Source: Eledone cirrhosa (taxonomy: Eukaryota; Mollusca; Cephalopoda; Octopoda; Eledonidae). Taken from it: a DNA stretch of 64,000 nt. A model generated the notes under the pieces. It was not told where the DNA came from, made no database searches, and saw only the letters and a list, made by a program, of their open reading frames with translations. The position numbers and the translations under genes are program-made. Every line of letters starts with the position of its first letter. Positions within the stretch are counted from its first letter, which is position 1. The DNA is taken from positions 13,930,622-13,994,621 of the forward strand of contig OZ024742.1 in the NCBI GenBank assembly GCA_964016885.1, in the 5' to 3' direction. Below are positions 51,997 through 61,704 of this stretch, piece by piece.

Positions 51997-54900
51997 AGAC
52001 CACCTGACCTAGTCTAACCTCAATGTGAGACCTCTAACCCTAGAAGTGACCAGCTGACCTTGTCTAGCCTCAATGTGAGACTATCTAACCCAAGAAGTGA
52101 CCACCTGACCTAGTCTAGCCTCAATCTGAGACCTAACCCAAGAAGTGACCACCTGACCTAGTGTAACCTCAATCTGAGACCTAACCCTAGAAGTGACCAC
52201 CTGACCTAGTGTAACCTCAATCTGAGACCTAACCCTAGAAGTGACCACCTGACCTAGTCTAGCCTCAATGTGAGACTATCTAACCCAAGAAGTGACCATC
52301 TGACCTAGTCTAGCCTCAATCTGAGACCTAACCCAAGAAGTGACCACCTGACCTAGTGTAACCTCAATCTGAGACCTAACCCTAGAAGTGACCACCTGAC
52401 CTAGTTTAGCCACAATGTGACCCCTTCAAACCCTAGAAGTGACCACCTGACCTAGTCTAGGTTCGATGTGAGACCTAACCCTAGAAGTGACCACCTGACC
52501 TCGTCTATCCATAATCTGAGACTATCTAACCCAAGAAGTGACCACCTGACCTAGTGTAACCTCAATGTGAGACCCTCTAACCCTAGAAGTGACCACCTTA
52601 CCTAGTCTAGCCTCAATGTGAGACCTAACCCTAGAAGTGACCACCTGACCTAGTGTAACCTCAATGTGAGACCGAACCCGAGAAGTGACCACCTGACCTA
52701 CTCTAGCCTCAATGTGAGACTATCTAACCCAAGAAGTCACCACCTGACCTAGTCTAGCCTCAATCTGAGACCTAACCCAAGAAGTGACCACCTGACCTAG
52801 TGTAACCTCAATCTGAGACCTAACCCTAGAAGTGACCACCTGACCTAGTCTAGGTTCGATGTGAGACCTAACCCTAGAAGTGACCACCTGACCTAGTCTA
52901 GCCTCCAATGTGAGACCTAACCCTAGAAGTGACAACCTGACCTAGTGTAAACTGAATGTGAGACCTAACCCAAGAAGTGACCACCTGACCTAGTCTAGCC
53001 TCAATGTGAGACGATCTAACCCAAGAAGTGACCACCTGAACTAGTGTAACCTCAATGAGACCTAACCCTAGAAGTGACAACCTGACCTAGTCTAGCCTCA
53101 ATGTGAGACCTAACCCTAGTAGTGACCACCTGACCTAGTCTAGCCTCAACGTGAGACCTAACCCTAGAAGTGACCACCTGACCTAATCTAGCCTCAATGT
53201 GAGACTATCTAACCCAAGAAGTGACCACCTGGCCTAGTCTAGCCTCAATGTGAGACCATCTAGCCCTAGAAGAGACTACCTGACCTAGTCTAACCTCAAT
53301 GTGAGACCTCTAACCCTAGAAGTGACCAGCTGACCTTGTCTAGCCTCAATGTTTGACCTTCTATCCCTAGAAGTGACCACCTGACCTAGTCTAGCCTCAA
53401 TGTGAGATAATCTAACGCAAGAAGTGAACACCTGACCTAGTGTAACCTCAATGTGAGACCTAACCCAAGAAGTGACCAGCTGACCTAGTCTAGCCTCAAT
53501 GTGAGACTTCTAACCCTAGAAGTGACAACCTGACCGAGTGTAAACTGAATGTGAGACCTAACCCAAGAAGTAACCACCTGAACTAGTGTAAACTCAATGA
53601 GACCTAACCCTAGAAGTGACAACCTGACCTAGTCTAGCCTCAATGTGAGACCTAACCCTAGCAGTGACCACCTGACCTAGTCTAGCCTCAACGTGAGACC
53701 TAACCCTAGAAGTGACCACCTGACCTAATCTAGCCTCAATGTGAGACTCTCTAACCCAAGAAGTGACCACCTGACCTAGTCTAGCCTCAATGTGAGACCA
53801 TCTAACCCTAGAAGTGACCACCTGACCTAGTCTAACCTCAATGTGAGACCTCTAACCCTAGAAGTGACCAGCTGACCTTGTCTAGCCTCAATGTTTGACC
53901 TATCCCTAGAAGTGACCACCTGACCTAGTCTAGCCTCAATGTGAGATAATCTAGCGCAAGAAGTGACCACCTGACCTAGTCTAGCCTCAATGTGAGACGA
54001 TCTAACCCAAGAAGTGACCACCTGAACTAGTGTAACCTCAATGAGACCTAACCCTAGAAGTGACAACCTGACCTAGTCTAGCCTCAATGTGAGACCTAAC
54101 CCTAGTAGTGACCACCTGACCTAGTCTAGCCTCAACGTGAGACCTAACCCTAGAAGTGACCACCTGACCTAATCTAGCCTCAATGTGAGACTATCTAACC
54201 CAAGAAGTGACCACCTGGCCTAGTCTAGCCTCAATGTGAGACCATCTAACCCTAGAAGAGACCACCTGACCTAGTCTAACCTCAATGTGAGACCTAACCC
54301 TAGAAGTGACCAGCTGACCTAGTCTAGCCTCAATGTGAGACTTCTAACCCTAGAAGTGACAACCTGACCGAGTGTAAACTGAATGTGAGACCTAACCCAA
54401 GAAGTAACCACCTGACCTAGTCTAGCCTCCATGTGAGACCTAATCCTAGAAGTGACCACCTGACCTAGTCTAGCCTCAATGTGAGACCTAACCCTAGAAG
54501 TGATCAGCTGACCTAGTCTAGCCTCAATGTGTGACCTATCCCTAGAAGTGACCACCTGACCTAGTGTAACCTAACTCTAGAAGTGACCAACTGACCTAGT
54601 CTAGCCTAAATGTGAGACCTAACCCTAGAAGTGACCACCTGACCTAGTCTAGCCTCAATGTGAGACCATCTAACGCAAGAAGTGACCACCTGACCTAGTG
54701 TAACCTCAATGTGAGACATAACCCTAGAAGTGACCACCTGACCTAGTCTAACCTCAATGTGTGACCTTTTAACCCTAGAAGTGACCACCTCACCTAGTCT
54801 AGCCTCAATGTGAGACCTAACCCTAGATGTGACCACCTGACCTAGTCTAGCCTCAATGTGAGATTTCTAACCCTAGAAGTGACAACCTGACCAAGTGTAA

Positions 54901-57004
54901 ACTGAATGAGACCTACTAACCCAAGAAGTGACCACCTGACCTAGTCTAGCCTCAATGTGAGACCTAACCCTAGAAGTGACCACCTGACCTAGTCTGGCCT
55001 CAATGTGAGACCTAACCCTAGAAGTGACCACCTCACCTAGTCTAACCTCAATGTGAGACCTCTAACCCTAGAAGTGACCAGCTGACCTTGTCTAGCCTCA
55101 AGGTGTGACTTATCCCTAGAAGTGACCACCTGACCTAGTGTAACCTAAACCTAGAAGTGACCACCTGACCTTGTGTAGCCTCACTGAGACCATCTAACGC
55201 AAGGAGTGACCACCTGACCTAGTGTAACCTCAATGTGAGACCTAACCCTAGAAGTGACCACCTTACCTAGTCTAGTCTCAATGTGAGACCTAACCCTAGA
55301 GGTGACCACCTGACCTAGTCTAGCCTCAATATGAGATCTTACTCTAGAAGTGACCACCTGACGTAGTCTAGCCTCAATGTGAGACCTAACCTTAGCTGTG
55401 ACCACCTGACCTAATCTAGTCTCAATGTGAGACTATCTAACCCAAGAAGTGACCAGCTGACCTAGTCTAGCTTCAATGTGAGACCTCTAACCCTAGAAGT
55501 GACCAGCTGACCTTGTCTAGCCTCACTGAGACCATCTAACGCAAGGAGTGACCACCTGACCTAGTGTAACCTTCTAACCCTAGAAGTGACCACCTTACCT
55601 AGTCTAGTCTCAATGTGAGACCTAACCCTAGAAGTGACCACCTGACCTAGTCTAGCCTCAATGTGAGATCTTACTCTAGAAGTGACCACCTGACCTAGTC
55701 TAGCCTCAATCTGAGACCTAACCCAAGAAGTGACCACCTGACCTAGTGTAACCTCAATCTGAGACCTAACCCTAGAAGTGACCACCTGACCTAGTTTAGC
55801 CTCAATGTGACCCCTTCAAACACTAGAAGTGACCACCTGACCTAGTCTAGGTTCGATGTGAGACCTAACCCTAGAAGTGACCACCTGACCTAGTCTAGCC
55901 TCCAATGTGAGACCTAACCCTAGAAGTGACCACCTGGCCTAGTCTAGCCTCAATGTGAGACCTAACCCTAGAAGTGACCACCTGACCTAGTCTAGCCTCA
56001 ATGTGAGACCTAACCCTAGAAGTGACCACCTGACCTAGTCTAGTTTCAATGTGAGACCTAACCCTAAAAGTGACCACCTGACCTAGTCTAGCCTCAATGT
56101 GAGACCATCTAACCCTAGAAGTGACCACCTTACCTAGTCTAGTCTCAATGTGAGACCTAACCCTAGAAGTGACCAGCTGACCTAGTCTAGCCTCAATGTG
56201 AGACTTCTAACCCTAGAAGTGACAACCTGACCTAGTGTAAACTGAATGTGAGACCTAACCCAAGAAGTGACCACCTGATTTAGTCTAGCCTCAATGTGAG
56301 ACGATCTAACCCAAGAAGTGACCACCTGAACTAGTGTAACCTCAATGAGACCTAACCCTAGAAGTGACAACCTGACCTAGTCTAGCCTCAATGTGAGACC
56401 TAACCCTAGTAGTGACCACCTGACCTAGTCTAGCCTCAACGTGAGACCTAACCCTAGAAGTGACCACCTGACCTAATCTAGCCTCAGTGTGAGACTATCT
56501 AACCCAAGAAGTGACCACCTGACCTAGTCTAGCCTCAATGTGAGACCATCTAACCCTAGAAGTGACCACCTGACCTAGTCTAGCCTCCAATGTGAGACCT
56601 AACCCTAGAAGTGACCAGCTGGCCTAGTCTAGCCTCAATGTGAGACCTAACCCTAGAAGTGACCACCTGACCTAGTCTAGCCTCAATGTGTGACCTATCC
56701 CTAGAAGTGACCACCTGACCTAGTGTAACCTAACTCTAGAAGTGACCAACTGACCTAGTCTAGCCTAAATGTGAGACCTAACCCTAGAAGTGACCACCTG
56801 ACCTAGTCTAGCCTCAATGTGAGACCATCTAACGCAAGAAGTGACCACCTGACCTAGTGTAACCTCAATGTGAGACATAACCCTAGATGTGACCACCTGA
56901 CCTAGTCTAACCTCAATGTGTGACCTTTTAACCCTAGAAGTGACCACCTCACCTAGTCTAGCCTCAATGTGAGACCTAACCCTAGAAGTGACCACCTGAC
57001 CTAG
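51997..57004. repeat. Block D2: second copy of the D segment
   Basis: This is a near-identical copy of 31273-36280. After 57004 it does not jump back to block C as D1 does; it continues with TCTGGCCTCAATG and then the 2,015-bp HOR. It probably shows what originally lay to the right of the D segment. Confidence 0.88.
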
Positions 57005-57575
57005 TCTGGCCTCAATGTGAGACCTAACCCTAGAAGTGACCACCTCACCTAGTCTAACCTCAATGTGAGACCTCTAACCCTAGAAGTGACCAGCTGACCT
57101 TGTCTAGCCTCAAGGTGTGACTTATCCCTAGAAGTGACCACCTGACCTAGTGTAACCTAAACCTAGAAGTGACCACCTGACCTTGTGTAGCCTCACTGAG
57201 ACTATCTAACGCAAGGAGTGACCACCTGACCTAGTGTAACCTCAATGTGAGACCTTCTAACCCTAGAAGTGACCACCTTACCTAGTCTAGTCTCAATGTG
57301 AGACCTAACCCTATAGGTGACCACCTGACCTAGTCTAGCCTCAATATGAGATCTTACTCTAGAAGTGACCACCTGACGTAGTCTAGCCTCAATGTGAGAC
57401 CTAACCTTAGCTGTGACCACCTGACCTAATCTAGTCTCAATGTGAGACTATCTAACCCAAGAAGTGACCAGCTGACCTAGTCTAGCTTCAATGTGAGACC
57501 TCTAACCCTAGAAGTGACCAGCTGACCTTGTCTAGCCTCACTGAGACCATCTAACGCAAGGAGTGACCACCTGAC

Positions 57576-59590
57576 CTAGTGTAACCTTCTAACCCTAGAA
57601 GTGACCACCTTACCTAGTCTAGTCTCAATGTGAGACCTAACCCTAGAAGTGACCACCTGACCTAGTCTAGCCTCAATGTGAGATCTTACTCTAGAAGTGA
57701 CCACCTGACCTAGTCTAGCCTCAATCTGAGACCTAACCCAAGAAGTGACCACCTGACCTAGTGTAACCTCAATCTGAGACCTAACCCTAGAAGTGACCAC
57801 CTGACCTAGTTTAGCCTCAATGTGACCCCTTCAAACCCTAGAAGTGACCACCTGACCTAGTCTAGGTTCGATGTGAGACCTAACCCTAGAAGTGACCACC
57901 TGACCTAGTCTAGCCTCCAATGTGAGACCTAACCCTAGAAGTGACCACCTGGCCTAGTCTAGCCTCAATGTGAGACCTAACCCTAGAAGTGACCACCTGA
58001 CCTAGTCTAGCCTCAATGTGAGACCTAACCCTAGAAGTGACCACCTGACCTAGTCTAGTTTCAATGTGAGACCTAACCCTAAAAGTGACCACCTGACCTA
58101 GTCTAGCCTCAATGTGAGACCATCTAACCCTAGAAGTGACCACCTTACCTAGTCTAGTCTCAATGTGAGACCTAACCCTAGAAGTGACCAGCTGACCTAG
58201 TCTAGCCTCAATGTGAGACTTCTAACCCTAGAAGTGACAACCTGACCTAGTGTAAACTGAATGTGAGACCTAACCCAAGAAGTGACCACCTGATTTAGTC
58301 TAGCCTCAATGTGAGACGATCTAACCCAAGAAGTGACCACCTGAACTAGTGTAACCTCAATGAGACCTAACCCTAGAAGTGACAACCTGACCTAGTCTAG
58401 CCTCAATGTGAGACCTAACCCTAGTAGTGACCACCTGACCTAGTCTAGCCTCAACGTGAGACCTAACCCTAGAAGTGACCACCTGACCTAATCTAGCCTC
58501 AGTGTGAGACTATCTAACCCAAGAAGTGACCACCTGACCTAGTCTAGCCTCAATGTGAGACCATCTAACCCTAGAAGTGACCACCTGACCTAGTCTAGCC
58601 TCCAATGTGAGACCTAACCCTAGAAGTGACCAGCTGGCCTAGTCTAGCCTCAATGTGAGACCTAACCCTAGAAGTGACCACCTGACCTAGTCTAGCCTCA
58701 ATGTGTGACCTATCCCTAGAAGTGACCACCTGACCTAGTGTAACCTAACTCTAGAAGTGACCAACTGACCTAGTCTAGCCTAAATGTGAGACCTAACCCT
58801 AGAAGTGACCACCTGACCTAGTCTAGCCTCAATGTGAGACCATCTAACGCAAGAAGTGACCACCTGACCTAGTGTAACCTCAATGTGAGACATAACCCTA
58901 GAAGTGACCACCTGACCTAGTCTAACCTCAATGTGTGACCTTTTAACCCTAGAAGTGACCACCTCACCTAGTCTAGCCTCAATGTGAGACCTAACCCTAG
59001 AAGTGACCACCTGACCTAGTCTGGCCTCAATGTGAGACCTAACTCTAGAAGTGACCACCTCACCTAGTCTAACCTCAATGTGAGACCTCTAACCCTAGAA
59101 GTGACCAGCTGACCTTGTCTAGCCTCAAGGTATGACTTATCCCTAGAAGTGACCACCTGACCTAGTGTAACCTAAACCTAGAAGTGACCACCTGACCTTG
59201 TGTAGCCTCACTGAGACTATCTAACGCAAGGAGTGACCACCTGACCTAGTGTAACCTCAATGTGAGACCTTCTAACCCTAGAAGTGACCACCTTACCTAG
59301 TCTAGTCTCAATGTGAGACCTAACCCTAGAGGTGACCACCTGACCTAGTCTAGCCTCAATATGAGATCTTACTCTAGAAGTGACCACCTGACGTAGTCTA
59401 GCCTCAATGTGAGACCTAACCTTAGCTGTGACCACCTGACCTAATCTAGTCTCAATGTGAGACTATCTAACCCAAGAAGTGACCAGCTGACCTAGTCTAG
59501 CTTCAATGTGAGACCTCTAACCCTAGAAGTGACCAGCTGACCTTGTCTAGCCTCACTGAGACCATCTAACGCAAGGAGTGACCACCTGAC
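57576..59590. repeat. 2,015-bp HOR unit, variant form
   Basis: This unit carries AAGGTATGAC at 59127 and AACTCTAG near 59041, where units on either side have AAGGTGTGAC and AACCCTAG. The same two variants return 4,129 bp to the right (63256 and near 63170). Confidence 0.85.
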
Positions 59591-61704
59591 CTAGTGTAAC
59601 CTTCTAACCCTAGAAGTGACCACCTTACCTAGTCTAGTCTCAATGTGAGACCTAACCCTAGAAGTGACCACCTGACCTAGTCTAGCCTCAATGTGAGATC
59701 TTACTCTAGAAGTGACCACCTGACCTAGTCTAGCCTCAATCTGAGACCTAACCCAAGAAGTGACCACCTGACCTAGTGTAACCTCAATCTGAGACCTAAC
59801 CCTAGAAGTGACCACCTGACCTAGTTTAGCCTCAATGTGACCCCTTCAAACCCTAGAAGTGACCACCTGACCTAGTCTAGGTTCGATGTGAGACCTAACC
59901 CTAGAAGTGACCACCTGACCTAGTCTAGCCTCCAATGTGAGACCTAACCCTAGAAGTGACCACCTGGCCTAGTCTAGCCTCAATGTGAGACCTAACCCTA
60001 GAAGTGACCACCTGACCTAGTCTAGCCTCAATGTGAGACCTAACCCTAGAAGTGACCACCTGACCTAGTCTAGTTTCAATGTGAGACCTAACCCTAAAAG
60101 TGACCACCTGACCTAGTCTAGCCTCAATGTGAGACCATCTAACCCTAGAAGTGACCACCTTACCTAGTCTAGTCTCAATGTGAGACCTAACCCTAGAAGT
60201 GACCAGCTGACCTAGTCTAGCCTCAATGTGAGACTTCTAACCCTAGAAGTGACAACCTGACCTAGTGTAAACTGAATGTGAGACCTAACCCAAGAAGTGA
60301 CCACCTGATTTAGTCTAGCCTCAATGTGAGACGATCTAACCCAAGAAGTGACCACCTGAACTAGTGTAACCTCAATGAGACCTAACCCTAGAAGTGACAA
60401 CCTGACCTAGTCTAGCCTCAATGTGAGACCTAACCCTAGTAGTGACCACCTGACCTAGTCTCGCCTCAACGTGAGACCTAACCCTAGAAGTGACCACCTG
60501 ACCTAATCTAGCCTCAGTGTGAGACTATCTAACCCAAGAAGTGACCACCTGACCTAGTCTAGCCTCAATGTGAGACCATCTAACCCTAGAAGTGACCACC
60601 TGACCTAGTCTAGCCTCCAATGTGAGACCTAACCCTAGAAGTGACCAGCTGGCCTAGTCTAGCCTCAATGTGAGACCTAACCCTAGAAGTGACCACCTGA
60701 CCTACTCTAGCCTCAATGTGTGACCTATCCCTAGAAATGACCACCTGACCTAGTGTAACCTAACTCTAGAAGTGACCAACTGACCTAGTCTAGCCTAAAT
60801 GTGAGACCTAACCCTAGAAGTGACCACCTGACCTAGTCTAGCCTCAATGTGAGACCATCTAACGCAAGAAGTGACCACCTGACCTAGTGTAACCTCAATG
60901 TGAGACATAACCCTAGAAGTGACCACCTGACCTAGTCTAACCTCAATGTGTGACCTTTTAACCCTAGAAGTGACCACCTCACCTAGTCTAGCCTCAATGT
61001 GAGATCTAACCCTAGAAGTGACCACCTGACCTAGTCTAGCCTCAATGTGAGATTTCTAACCCTAGAAGTGACAACCTGACCAAGTGTAAACTGAATGAGA
61101 CCTTCTAACCCAAGAAGTGACCACCTGACCTAGTCTAGCCTCAATGTGAGACCTAACCCTAGAAGTGACCACCTCACCTAGTCTAACCTCAATGTGAGAC
61201 CTCTAACCCTAGAAGTGACCAGCTGACCTTGTCTAGCCTCAAGGTGTGACTTATCCCTAGAAGTGACCACCTGACCTAGTGTAACCTAAACCTAGAAGTG
61301 ACCACCTGACCTTGTGTAGCCTCACTGAGACCATCTAACGCAAGGAGTGACCACCTGACCTAGTGTAACCTCAATGTGAGACCTTCTAACCCTAGAAGTG
61401 ACCACCTTACCTAGTCTAGTCTCAATGTGAGACCTAACCCTAGAGGTGACCACCTGACCTAGTCTAGCCTCAATATGAGATCTTACTCTAGAAGTGACCA
61501 CCTGACGTAGTCTAGCCTCAATGTGAGACCTAACCTTAGCTGTGACCACCTGACCTAATCTAGTCTCAATGTGAGACTATCTAACCCAAGAAGTGACCAG
61601 CTGACCTAGTCTAGCTTCAATGTGAGACCTCTAACCCTAGAAGTGACCAGCTGACCTTGTCTAGCCTCACTGAGACCATCTAACGCAAGGAGTGACCACC
61701 TGAC
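59591..61704. repeat. 2,114-bp expanded HOR unit
   Basis: Its private changes include TCTCGCCTCAACG near 60460, CCTACTCTAG near 60701 and AGAAATGACC near 60733. The net 99-bp gain (48 + 51) sits near 61030-61130, where the TCTGGCCTC monomer of neighbouring units is absent and an older D-type stretch is present. This could be retention of an ancestral form or transfer from the 54.8 kb copy. Confidence 0.83.
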
